NCBI GenBank assembly: GCA_016124895.1
Contig: WGMU01000013.1
Span: forward strand, 1 to 54,823
Direction of reading: 5' to 3'
DNA from: a bacterium
GTDB taxonomy: Bacteria; Planctomycetota; Planctomycetia; Planctomycetales; Planctomycetaceae
Length of the DNA: 54,823 nucleotides
Below, piece after piece: positions 46,503 through 54,626 of this stretch. The notes beneath the pieces were generated by a model that saw only the letters and a program-made list of their open reading frames with translations, was not told the DNA's origin and searched no databases. The stretch's first letter is position 1, and each line of letters opens with the position of its first letter. The translations under genes were made by a program, and so were the position numbers.

Positions 46503-48369
46503 CATCTGACCCGCCCTCTGGTTCAGCAATCTCCAGAAGCTGATTGATTCCGGGAGTGCTGATTGACTGCCGACGGCCACCTGGCCACTGGATTTCCACG
46601 AGGTCAATCCGGTCAGCAGTGCCAAGTCCGAAATGCAGCACCTTAGAGGATTGCGACAGATAGCCACTGGCTCCCTGCAGCAGACGAACCTGGCGCCGAC
46701 CGCCGCCGGTCACCGTTACAACGGCGCCGATCGCGTCGCGATTGCAGGAAGTTCCCCTTAGCCGCAGAGCGAAGTAGTTCCGCGGTGGAAACTCGTTGTG
46801 GAAATAGTACGGTCGGTGATTGAAATTGTTCGTCAGGATGTCAACACGGCCGTCGCCATCGAAGTCTGCTGTTGCCGCACAGCGCGAACTGCGGACGGCA
46901 TAGCGATCCTGAATACGGTCTTCCAGGTAAATTCCTTCCGCAGGAGGTTCGATTCCACGGGTCTCAGCCTGATCCAGAAAAGTCCCGTTTCCCTGATTCA
47001 TCAAAAGCGAATTCGGCCAGTAATAAAACGGGTAGCCCATGCCGGCGGCGATGAACACGTCTTCGTGCTGATCGTTATCGAAGTCACCCGTGGCGACTCC
47101 CCAGGGCCAGAAGGTTTCCAGGCCAGCTTCGGCAGTGGCCTCTTCAAATTTCCCGTTGCCCAGATTCCTGTACAGCACGTTTCCGAACAGAACGCCGTCG
47201 TGTCGGAAATCGAGAACCCCTTCAAGATCCCTCTCCATCATCATGAGTTCCGCGTTCGACTCCGTCACCGGTCCGTAGAAGTACGGGAATTTGCTGGCCT
47301 GATGTTTTCGGGCTGTCTGCAGCGAGGTGTGGTTGTAGTCGAGGCCCATCCACATATCTGAGTGCATATCGACGACGAACAGGTCCAGCGTTCCGTTACT
47401 GTCGAAATCAAAGACGCGGCACCCGATGGCGCCGAATGACGTTTTGCCAAGGACTGTCGCGGTCACGTCCTCGAAACGCCCACTACCGAGGTTTCGGTAA
47501 AGCTGATCCGGACCGAACATGTTTGAGATAAAAACGTCCTGAGCGCCGTCCTGATCATAGTCAAAAACCGCGACGTCACTGGCCCATCCGCGTCCCTTCA
47601 GTCCCGAGTCTTCCGTGACGTCAGTGAAGGTGCCGTCACGGTTGTTGTGATAGAGAATGTTGGGCTCAATGCTGGAGCCGACAACTTCGTTCAGACCTCC
47701 GATCAGCCCTTTGCCAACGAAATATTGAGATCCCCCGTCGTAGGCCTCACTGGTCCAGTTCGCCGTGTTAACAACCAGCAGGTCGAGGAAACCATCATTG
47801 TCACAGTCAAAAAAGGCCGCTGTCTGTGAGTGGCCGACGAATTCAACTCCCGCTTCGGCCGTCGCGTCGTCGAACGTTCCGTTTCCGCGATTTCGAAACA
47901 GAGTGTTTCCGCCCCGCGTACTGGTGACATAGAGATCCTGATCACCGTCGTTGTCATAGTCGGAAAAGGTGGCTCCGACACTGACCCGGTCCGCAAGAGC
48001 GACTCCCGCTGTCTGGGTCACGTCGCGGAATGTGCCGTCACCTCGGTTCTGGAACAGAGCATTCGCGCCAAGCTGATTCAGAAAGTACACGTCGTCATGA
48101 CCATCTCCGTTAATGTCTCCAATAGCCACGCCACAACCGTGATCGTAGAGGTTGATCTTGAAGGTCTCGCCCTGTTCTGCCGGCAGGAATCCCATCTGAA
48201 ATGTAATCCCGGACTCGGCCGAGAGATCCCGAAACCCAGGTTGCTGAGCGTCGGTTCGTCGGGGATCCTTGCTGTCGGCAGGCCGAAACAGAACAAACGC
48301 GGCCGCGACGACAGCCAGCAGGCCTAGCGTCCATGTCAGTCTGTGTGAGTTTGACTGGAACGCTGCCAT
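46489..48369 (-). CDS. FG-GAP/VCBS repeat protein with ASPIC/UnbV domain
   Basis: A 626-residue exported or membrane-anchored protein (signal-like LTWTLGLLAVVAAAFVLF at ~12-30). It has at least six FG-GAP/VCBS blades with calcium-binding DxDxDG motifs (GDINGDGHDDVYF, SDYDNDGDQDLYV, FDCDNDGFLDLL, FDYDQDGAQDVF, GDFDNDQHEDVF, ADFDGDGRVDIL), each followed by NxGxGTF, and a C-terminal ASPIC/UnbV domain (AIGAVVTVTGGGRRQVRLLQ, LHFGLGTADRIDLVEIQWPGG). Such integrin-like propellers bind Ca2+ and other proteins or carbohydrates outside the cell. The ATG forms TAATG with the stop of the NosL-like gene, so translation is coupled; AAGG lies 9 nt upstream. Confidence 0.93.
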   Translation of the reverse strand: MAAFQSNSHRLTWTLGLLAVVAAAFVLFRPADSKDPRRTDAQQPGFRDLSAESGITFQMGFLPAEQGETFKINLYDHGCGVAIGDINGDGHDDVYFLNQLGANALFQNRGDGTFRDVTQTAGVALADRVSVGATFSDYDNDGDQDLYVTSTRGGNTLFRNRGNGTFDDATAEAGVEFVGHSQTAAFFDCDNDGFLDLLVVNTANWTSEAYDGGSQYFVGKGLIGGLNEVVGSSIEPNILYHNNRDGTFTDVTEDSGLKGRGWASDVAVFDYDQDGAQDVFISNMFGPDQLYRNLGSGRFEDVTATVLGKTSFGAIGCRVFDFDSNGTLDLFVVDMHSDMWMGLDYNHTSLQTARKHQASKFPYFYGPVTESNAELMMMERDLEGVLDFRHDGVLFGNVLYRNLGNGKFEEATAEAGLETFWPWGVATGDFDNDQHEDVFIAAGMGYPFYYWPNSLLMNQGNGTFLDQAETRGIEPPAEGIYLEDRIQDRYAVRSSRCAATADFDGDGRVDILTNNFNHRPYYFHNEFPPRNYFALRLRGTSCNRDAIGAVVTVTGGGRRQVRLLQGASGYLSQSSKVLHFGLGTADRIDLVEIQWPGGRRQSISTPGINQLLEIAEPEGGSDDGRR

Positions 48370-48842
48370 TAAGGACACACCTTGTCCGTTAAGCCGCTTG
48401 CAGACGCCAACGGCGAATCCGTTACCGAAACAACGCGGGCACGAGCGGCGTCTGCGTGCCTGAGAGCGTCAGCGGACGTCCGAAACGTGTGCCAGCGGTT
48501 TCCAGTAATTGCGTTGGTTGGGACAGTACTCCGGACAAAAAATGCCTGCACAGCGTTAACTTCGATTCCGCTCGATTCGTCAGTTACATAAATATGCGAA
48601 ACAGCCGCTGCTGACCGGTCGATCCAAGCCGCGGCACAGAGCACGCAACAGAATGAATACGAGACGTCAGGTGACGTAGCGACCCGAACACGGAAAACAG
48701 AGTCGACGGGAAGTCCGTCCCAGTGGCAGCGTGCAGGATTCTTACCTCGAACCGTGTGCCCAATCAATGGCAAGACCGCAGCAACGAACAGAGTCACGGC
48801 GGCAGTCAGCCACAGGTGTCTGTGAATCATTCGAGTCGCCAT
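48369..48842 (-). CDS. NosL-like membrane-anchored Cys protein
   Basis: A 157-residue protein with an N-terminal membrane anchor (LWLTAAVTLFVAAVLPLIGHTV). The body looks like NosL, the copper-binding helper of nitrous oxide reductase: IYVTDESSGIEVNAVQAFFV corresponds to the NosL strand preceding its ligand region, and RWHTFRTSADALRHADA to the C-terminal half. Possible metal ligands are C39-H40 (ARCHWDG), the pair C65-C66 and C69 in FCCVLC. NosL delivers Cu(I); here no nitrous oxide reductase gene is present, so a related metal or redox role is inference. The gene begins the coupled cluster with the ASPIC/UnbV gene and follows the membrane protein at 48878 by 35 bp. Confidence 0.62.
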   Translation of the reverse strand: MATRMIHRHLWLTAAVTLFVAAVLPLIGHTVRGKNPARCHWDGLPVDSVFRVRVATSPDVSYSFCCVLCAAAWIDRSAAAVSHIYVTDESSGIEVNAVQAFFVRSTVPTNAITGNRWHTFRTSADALRHADAARARVVSVTDSPLASASGLTDKVCP

Positions 48843-48877
48843 CTGAAACCCATTGAGACATTCTCTGCGTTACGGTG

Positions 48878-49924
48878 TCAGCAGAGCATCAGTTCGACCG
48901 AGATCAGGACCAGCGACGCGGAATAGCTGACCAGACTCAGGAACAGCAGTTGAGTAACGAACGTCGGCAGAATTTCGTGAGTCTGGGAACAAACACCCAG
49001 CCGGGATACAAGAAATGCCCATCCGATGCTGAACGCTCCGGCCATTGACGCGATGACGGCCAGCAGACTTTCCGGCGCTGCAGTTACCAGATCGTACGGG
49101 CACTGATGGAACGGCAGTCCCAGAATCTCCGGTGCGGCAACGTCACGTAAAAACAGTCCGCCAACTGGCAGTGACGAGATTGCGGCAAACAACAGTATCC
49201 AGCCAGGAACTCCTGACAGCACCAGGCTGGAATCTGAATCAGGCTTCCTGATCGCACAGGCGAAGAGCACTGCGATCAGGCCACCATTCAACGCGTAGTA
49301 CGACCAGGCAACCAGAGGCCGCAAGCTCTGCGGAACTGCAGCCTCGGGCGTAAGCAGTTTCTGCCGTTCCAGCGCTTCCAGGGGAGTCGTGCAGCATCCT
49401 CCGGAGATTCGTGTTTCGGTACGAGGAATGCTGACGTAGCTCAGTTCAACCGAGGCATCCACAACCGTGATCACGCCGATGATGAGGAAAAAGGTCAGGA
49501 CGCGACGAAGCAGCGGCGATGTCGCTGTTTGTCGATCAACCAGATGCATGACGAATCCTGCGCCACTCGCAAACACGAGAAGCGGCCGCAGGAACTGAAG
49601 AATGTCCAGCAGGCCAGGCAGAAGCCGACTCAGACCGATTGATCCTTTTCCGATTTGCGTGACCCCGTAAATGCACATGACGGAGGGCCATTGCTGCACA
49701 TAGCTTTGCAGCAGCACATACAGAAGTGGCCACGAGACTGCATTCAGCACGACGACTGCTAACGCAAGAGCGATCACCAGCGCAACACGGTATTCGGCTG
49801 CGTCGGCGCTGACGTCTGCCTTTCCGCAGATTCGCCGGCCGGAGACGCTGACAAGTCCAATCCCCAGAATGATGCGAAGCCCGCTCAGAAAGGCCGCCAG
49901 CGTCGTATAGCCGTTAAGGAACAT
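48878..49924 (-). CDS. Polytopic membrane protein with conserved-looking Cys/His sites
   Basis: A 348-residue membrane protein with about eight helices that I do not recognise as a named family. Notable are polar sites next to membranes: C84 in MCIYGVTQIGKGS, C177-C178 in SGGCCTTPLEAL, H273-Q-C275-P in PFHQCPYDLV, C312 and the C-terminal C348. The CPYDL and CxYG motifs near the membrane, together with the adjacent NosL-like gene, suggest metal or haem handling, but this is inference. It is the first gene of the - strand operon that runs to 41033. A start ATG at 49924 gives a hydrophobic N-terminus; the upstream 186 bp separate it from the sigma gene stop and may hold its promoter. Confidence 0.7.
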   Translation of the reverse strand: MFLNGYTTLAAFLSGLRIILGIGLVSVSGRRICGKADVSADAAEYRVALVIALALAVVVLNAVSWPLLYVLLQSYVQQWPSVMCIYGVTQIGKGSIGLSRLLPGLLDILQFLRPLLVFASGAGFVMHLVDRQTATSPLLRRVLTFFLIIGVITVVDASVELSYVSIPRTETRISGGCCTTPLEALERQKLLTPEAAVPQSLRPLVAWSYYALNGGLIAVLFACAIRKPDSDSSLVLSGVPGWILLFAAISSLPVGGLFLRDVAAPEILGLPFHQCPYDLVTAAPESLLAVIASMAGAFSIGWAFLVSRLGVCSQTHEILPTFVTQLLFLSLVSYSASLVLISVELMLC

Positions 49925-50110
49925 GCCAGATGGTTTCGGTTGTTCTGCGCAGAACCGACTGGTTGCACTCTGTCATCTGCCGCTGAAAACGATGCGCCCG
50001 TCGGGTGTGGCGAATGACGTTACTCTAACGGCAGCAGTTCAAAAAAAGCGAGAACCGGCAGTCTTGCTGTGGAGACTGTTTTCAATTCGCAATGTGCCCC
50101 AATCACAGAT

Positions 50111-51130
50111 TCATTCAGCATCAATGCGTTTCTGCCAGAGTTCGCGAATTTGTTTCAGGCGGCGTTCGATGGTGCGGACGTTACAGCCGAGTTTGTCGGC
50201 GATCTCTTCGTGTGTGTGGCCTTCCATTTTCATGACGGCAATCTGTTGAGCCATCGCATCGGGCAGGCTGGAGAGCAGGCGGTGTGTTTCGTCGGCCATC
50301 AGAGCAGCCAGGTCGGGAGCCGGCTTCTCGCTGGGAAGCTTGTCGAAACCCACGACGAAACTCGGGTCCGAAGTCGCCAGAGAGAACTCGACGGCTGAGT
50401 CGCCGCGGACGTTGCCGCCACCGCGTTTCTGTCGCGAGTTGTGTTCAATAATGGCGGCGGCCTTGCGCGTCGTGATCACCATCAGCAGTCGCCAGAGCTG
50501 TTCGCGACTGTCGAGTTCAGGAAAGCGGCCAGCCGTGATGCCCGCCAGAAGGCTCTTCAGAGCCAGGAGCGCGACGTCTTCCTCGTCACTCACCCGCTTC
50601 GAGGCGTCACCGAATGATCGCGCCGCGACGTCGACCACTTCCTGCGCATAGCGATTCCAGATGAGCTGAGCTGCCTCTTCGTCGCCATCTTTGACACGCC
50701 GAATCCACTCGGTGACGTCGTCTTCAGCCCGTGGGTTGCTGTCGGAATCTGACGGTTCGCTCGACAGCTCGTCTCTGGCGGCAGAATCCTCGACAGCATT
50801 CTGCCCGACCCGAAACTGCAGGATCGGGCCGGTCTTTCCCAGGCGAACGACCGTCGGCGCAGAAATCGTCAGCGTGTCGACGCGGCGGCCATTTGAGAAC
50901 GTGCCGTTGACTCCCAGGTTGTAGTATTCCCAACTGGTGCCGTCATGCAGCAGCACGGCGTGACAGCGCGAGACTTTCTTGCCGAAGTCGGCCAGAGAAA
51001 TGTCGGATTCTACGGAGCGGCCAATCGATACGGATTCGCGCGTGGGAAAGACCCGCCGATCCGTTACATCTCCTTCCGGAGAGACAACGGTCACATTCAG
51101 GCTGTCGCGGCTTGGATCAGGACGTGACAT
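50111..51130 (-). CDS. ECF sigma factor with N-terminal FHA domain
   Basis: A 339-residue fusion. Residues ~10-110 are an FHA domain, which binds phosphothreonine: SIGRSVESDISL, VSRCHAVLL and NLGVNGTFSNGRR carry the expected G-R, S-R-x-H and N-G motifs. A linker rich in Asp, Glu and Ser follows (~115-140). Residues ~140-215 are sigma region 2 (WIRRVKDGDEEAAQLIWNRY) and ~265-330 region 4 (LPDAMAQQIAVMKMEGHTHEEIADKLGCNVRTIERRL). It directs RNA polymerase to specific promoters and would respond to a Thr kinase signal instead of an anti-sigma factor. No anti-sigma gene is adjacent. The last 71 bases are copied at 40786-40856. Start at 51130 puts FHA at the N-terminus; 51175 is an alternative. Confidence 0.92.
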   Translation of the reverse strand: MSRPDPSRDSLNVTVVSPEGDVTDRRVFPTRESVSIGRSVESDISLADFGKKVSRCHAVLLHDGTSWEYYNLGVNGTFSNGRRVDTLTISAPTVVRLGKTGPILQFRVGQNAVEDSAARDELSSEPSDSDSNPRAEDDVTEWIRRVKDGDEEAAQLIWNRYAQEVVDVAARSFGDASKRVSDEEDVALLALKSLLAGITAGRFPELDSREQLWRLLMVITTRKAAAIIEHNSRQKRGGGNVRGDSAVEFSLATSDPSFVVGFDKLPSEKPAPDLAALMADETHRLLSSLPDAMAQQIAVMKMEGHTHEEIADKLGCNVRTIERRLKQIRELWQKRIDAE

Positions 51131-51484
51131 GAAAAGTTCTCGAGCCCGCGACACGGAGACGGCCACCTGATTCATCGGTCAGTCGCACTGTGTTTCCGCC
51201 GTTGTAATGCACAAAACCAGCGACGAAGTGCCCACTTCCTGGTTGTGGTGTCCACTGCAGCGATCAGGCAAAACGATGATCAGTCAACCAGACGCCGATA
51301 ACTTCGGTTATTGAGACTGATCGCACTGTCGCGGCCGACGCAGTATTCTCGGTCAGTCGGATTCTACCGTTCGCGAAGTCGCGAGCGGTTCCATTTTCAC
51401 CCGAGAATTTCCGGGATGGCCGCCTGGGCTGAAGATCACTTCGGCGACGCGGCTCCAGTGAAACCGGTCGTTCTGGAGTTCAGT
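51131..51484. other. 354-bp divergent intergenic region
   Basis: Between the FHA-sigma gene (-) and the gamma-glutamyltransferase gene (+). I see no gene and no repeat in it. It should hold both promoters; an autoregulatory site for the sigma factor is possible but I cannot name it from sequence. The ribosome binding site of the + gene (CTGGAG) is at the right end. Confidence 0.5.
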
Positions 51485-53269
51485 ATGAGCAGCCGACGGA
51501 AGCCCTTGTTCCAGAAATTCGCAGCCAGGCAGCAGCTGCCGCTCCTGTTTCGTCGAAGCCTGAGCGGTCTGCTGGCCGTGGGCGCACTGCTGCTGAGTCT
51601 GCCCACGGAGAGCCGTTCTGCCGATCCATCAGCAGCGACTCCGGCAGATGAGACCGTCTGGCAGCACGCTGCGGTGGCCGCGGATCATCCGCTGGCCAGT
51701 CAGGCGGGCGTTGAAGTGCTGCGTCGCGGAGGCAACGTTGTCGATGCGGCGGTGGCGGTTGGCTTCGCCCTGTCAGTGTTGCGGCCGGCGAGTTCCGGAC
51801 TGGGTGGCGGCGGGTTCATGGTCATCTGGGACGCGAAGCAGCAGCGGGCCATCGCGCTCGACTATCGGGAACGGGCGCCGCTGGCAGTCTCGCGCGAAGC
51901 CTACGCAGCAGCGGCCGACGAGAGTCGCAAAGGCGGGCTGGCTGTCGGCGTTCCCGGTCACGTTCGCGGACTGTGTCACGCTCTGGAGAAGTATGGTTCG
52001 CTGCCGCTTGCTGAAGTGCTGAAGCCGGCACTGCGTTACGCGACCCAGGGTGTACCACTCGACGACCACGAAGTCGCTTTGCGGAAGTCGCAGGCGAAAC
52101 GGGCCGAGCCGGATGCCGACCGCTTTGTCGGGCTCTGGCAGCAGTACCTGTTCGAGGGCAACGTTCCGCCCGTCGGGACAAGAGTCACTTCGCCGCAGGG
52201 CAGGGCTCTCCAACTGATCGCCGAGCACGGCTCCGACGCGTTCTATCGGGGAGAAATTGCCGCAGCGATCGTCAAACTCGTCTGCTCACGCGGCAGCGAA
52301 ATGACGCTCGACGACCTCGCGCAAATGGACGTTGTCGAGCGACCAGTGCTGACGTCGCAGTACTCCGGTTTCGATGTCCTGACGATGCCGCCTCCGTCGA
52401 GCGGCGGAGTTGCGCTGCTCGAAACGCTCAACATTCTGGACGCTCTGGAAGACGGCAAGCTGTGTATCGATCTCAATCGCGGGCGACGTGACGAGCACTA
52501 TTACCATGTTCTGGCGGAAGTGATGAAGCACGCCTTCGCAGACCGGGCGGAGTTTCTCGGCGATGCGGACTTCGTCGACGTCCCGGTGAAACGGCTGACG
52601 AGCGACTCGTACGCGGAGAAACTCGCCGACCGAATCCAGCTCGATCGAACTCAGCCGCCCGAGGCATACGGCCGCTTTCTGCCGAAGGACGATGCCGGCA
52701 CGACGCACTTCTGCGTGATCGACGTGGCTGGCAACGCCGTCGCCTGTACCGAAACGATCAATACCAGCTTCGGAAGCTGGCTCGTCGAACCGACCTGTGG
52801 CATCGTGCTCAATAACGAGATGGACGATTTCACCACCGCAGCCGGCCGCCCCAACGCGTTCGGCCTGATCCAGAGCGAGGCGAACGCGATCGCACCGCGG
52901 AAGAAGCCGCTGTCGAGCATGACGCCGACGATTCTGGTCAAGGACGGCAAGGCGGTTTTCGCCGCTGGAGCTTCCGGTGGTCCGCGAATCATCAGCGCGA
53001 CGCTGCAGGTGCTGCTGAACATGAGCCGTTTCGGAATGACGCCGCAGCAGGCGGTGCGGGCACCGCGGATCCACCACCAGTGGCTGCCCAACACGCTGCT
53101 GCTCGAATCAGAACTGATGACCGAGTTCGGTAAGCCCCTGCAGGAAAAATATGGTCACGCGGTTTCAAAAAGCAGCGGCCTGGCGGCGACGCAGGCCGCG
53201 AGTCGAATGGCCGACGGGCTTCGTGCCGCGAGCGACCCGCGTAAGCACGGCCAGGCAGCGGGGTTCTGA
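51485..53269 (+). CDS. ggt: Gamma-glutamyltransferase
   Basis: A 594-residue exported gamma-glutamyltransferase/hydrolase that transfers or hydrolyses the gamma-glutamyl bond of glutathione and similar peptides. The signal peptide is at ~25-45 (SLSGLLAVGALLLSLPTESRSAD). The N-terminal subunit has AVAADHPLASQAGVEVLRRGGNVVDAAVA; the small subunit begins at the nucleophile T407 in AGTTHFCVID, where self-cleavage yields the active enzyme, followed by INTSFGSWLVEPTCGIVLNNEMDDF and the GGPRI loop (GASGGPRI). Length matches the family. The ATG at 51485 follows GGAG with 7-nt spacing; in-frame starts upstream lack this. Confidence 0.96.
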   Translation: MSSRRKPLFQKFAARQQLPLLFRRSLSGLLAVGALLLSLPTESRSADPSAATPADETVWQHAAVAADHPLASQAGVEVLRRGGNVVDAAVAVGFALSVLRPASSGLGGGGFMVIWDAKQQRAIALDYRERAPLAVSREAYAAAADESRKGGLAVGVPGHVRGLCHALEKYGSLPLAEVLKPALRYATQGVPLDDHEVALRKSQAKRAEPDADRFVGLWQQYLFEGNVPPVGTRVTSPQGRALQLIAEHGSDAFYRGEIAAAIVKLVCSRGSEMTLDDLAQMDVVERPVLTSQYSGFDVLTMPPPSSGGVALLETLNILDALEDGKLCIDLNRGRRDEHYYHVLAEVMKHAFADRAEFLGDADFVDVPVKRLTSDSYAEKLADRIQLDRTQPPEAYGRFLPKDDAGTTHFCVIDVAGNAVACTETINTSFGSWLVEPTCGIVLNNEMDDFTTAAGRPNAFGLIQSEANAIAPRKKPLSSMTPTILVKDGKAVFAAGASGGPRIISATLQVLLNMSRFGMTPQQAVRAPRIHHQWLPNTLLLESELMTEFGKPLQEKYGHAVSKSSGLAATQAASRMADGLRAASDPRKHGQAAGF

Positions 53270-53315
53270 ATGCAGAAGGCGGCGCATCTCTCGCGGGTCT
53301 TGACGGAAAACACCA

Positions 53316-53765
53316 TCACCCTTCCGTCTCGCCGCGCCGTTTGAAATAGTACCGCTGCACCTCCGCGACGCAGCATTGGCCGTTTGCGGCGAGTGTCTGA
53401 CAGTGGGCGTCGGATGTTTTCGATCGTTCGACGACCGAGCGGACACGTGTGACGACGCCCTCATCGATGTCAGCGTCGATCTCGTCCGCGGTCAGGCCGA
53501 AGCAGGCACACAGCGGTGCTTCCATCGACTTCGGCCAGGCGGGACGCAGCAACTGATCGGCGGGCACCATCCGCTCAAACTGGTCGAAGTAGGCGACCGG
53601 GCATGACGCCAGTGGACAGAACATCGCGCGGTCTCCGAGTTCTTCACGCGCGTCAGCCGGCAGCCAGTGATTGAGCGTTGACGATCCGACCGCGTGCCCC
53701 AGTGACCCGCACCGCGGGCAATGGCGAATGTCGGAATCCTGTTCGCGGACGAAGGCTTTATTCAT
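53316..53765 (-). CDS. CopZ-like zinc/[2Fe-2S] protein without HMA domain
   Basis: A 149-residue protein that resembles the N-terminal part of Archaeoglobus CopZ. A zinc-binding half has C16-P-R-C19 and C50-P-L-A-S-C55 (HCPRCGSLG, MFCPLASCPVAYFD), matching the CopZ zinc domain order. A BFD-like [2Fe-2S] half follows: CACFGLTADEIDADI (C86, C88) and C122, C131, C132. The heavy-metal-associated (HMA) domain that carries Cu(I) in CopZ is missing. It may handle iron-sulfur clusters or reduce and pass copper to a partner. It converges with the ggt gene; no P-type ATPase is in the window. Confidence 0.78.
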   Translation of the reverse strand: MNKAFVREQDSDIRHCPRCGSLGHAVGSSTLNHWLPADAREELGDRAMFCPLASCPVAYFDQFERMVPADQLLRPAWPKSMEAPLCACFGLTADEIDADIDEGVVTRVRSVVERSKTSDAHCQTLAANGQCCVAEVQRYYFKRRGETEG

Positions 53766-53900
53766 GGTGACTCGCGAATTCTCTCGAACGCGGATGATGA
53801 CGGGCGCGCAGCGTAACGCCGAGTCGGAGCGTCGTCGTCAGTCATGCAATCGAGGTCGGTAACGTCGTCTCCCGCAATCTGTGGTACGCACTCCGCAGTC

Positions 53901-53921
53901 GGACGGATTGTCGATCCGTCC
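53901..53921. repeat. Perfect hairpin GGACGGAT-n5-ATCCGTCC
   Basis: An 8-bp perfect stem with a 5-nt loop, 35 bp after the stop of the ComEA-like gene in its reading direction and 136 bp before the CopZ-like start. It may terminate transcription; the same style of hairpin occurs as dispersed repeats in planctomycetes. Confidence 0.55.
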
Positions 53922-53955
53922 CACGTAAGGCCCCGCTGTTTCTTGAGCGGTGACC

Positions 53956-54522
53956 TCATGGGTCGACGATCGCTTCCGGCCGAACCTGCAGCCAGCGGCG
54001 GTTGCGTTCAAGCGTCTTTGGTCCGATGCCAGCGACACGCTGCAGGTCGTCAATCGAGCGGAACGGGCCGTTCTGGTCACGGTCGGCGACGATCCGCTTT
54101 GCGAGGATCGGGCCGACGCCTTCAAGCTGGCTCAGTTCGATCCAGGTCGCGGAGTTCAGTTCAATTCGATAACCAATCGACTCTGAGGCGTGTTCGACGA
54201 TCAGGCCGTCCGGTCGCGACTCGACCAGACCATACCAGCGCCGGCAAAGCACGGTCAGTGCGATCGCCAACAGAACAGCGAGCGTGAGCTGATCACGGTC
54301 ACGCAGCCACGAGGTCGGATTGACATGAGTCGTGTCAGCGTCGAGACGCGCGTCGGAGCGGCCTGACGTCGTCGTGCGAGATGGCGTCTCGGTCGCTTCC
54401 GGTTTTTTGAGAGCGTCCGCTCTGCTCGGGCGGTCAGACGAGCCGGCCACGTTGAGCGACGACGAAGCTTCTGCCGCATCCGGGTGTGCGATCGGTCTTC
54501 CGACGTCAGTTCTGGCTTGCAT
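53956..54522 (-). CDS. ComEA-like helix-hairpin-helix protein
   Basis: A 188-residue protein with a polar N-terminus of ~85 residues, one membrane helix (LTLAVLLAIALTVLC) and a C-terminal ComEA domain with two helix-hairpin-helix motifs: IELNSATWIELSQLEGVGPILAKRIVADR and IDDLQRVAGIGPKTLERN. ComEA binds incoming double-stranded DNA at the outer face of the inner membrane during natural transformation. The polar N-terminal part in front of the anchor is longer than in typical ComEA, and no other competence gene is near. The ATG at 54522 was preferred over a GTG at 54528. Confidence 0.87.
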   Translation of the reverse strand: MQARTDVGRPIAHPDAAEASSSLNVAGSSDRPSRADALKKPEATETPSRTTTSGRSDARLDADTTHVNPTSWLRDRDQLTLAVLLAIALTVLCRRWYGLVESRPDGLIVEHASESIGYRIELNSATWIELSQLEGVGPILAKRIVADRDQNGPFRSIDDLQRVAGIGPKTLERNRRWLQVRPEAIVDP

Positions 54523-54626
54523 TGTCACAGACGCGTCCGACTGCAGGGCACGTTAGTGTGGCGCGGAGCCAGGGAAGCGGCCCGCTTTTTCCTGTGAGCG
54601 AATGTGCAAACTGTGTTGTGCGTCTG

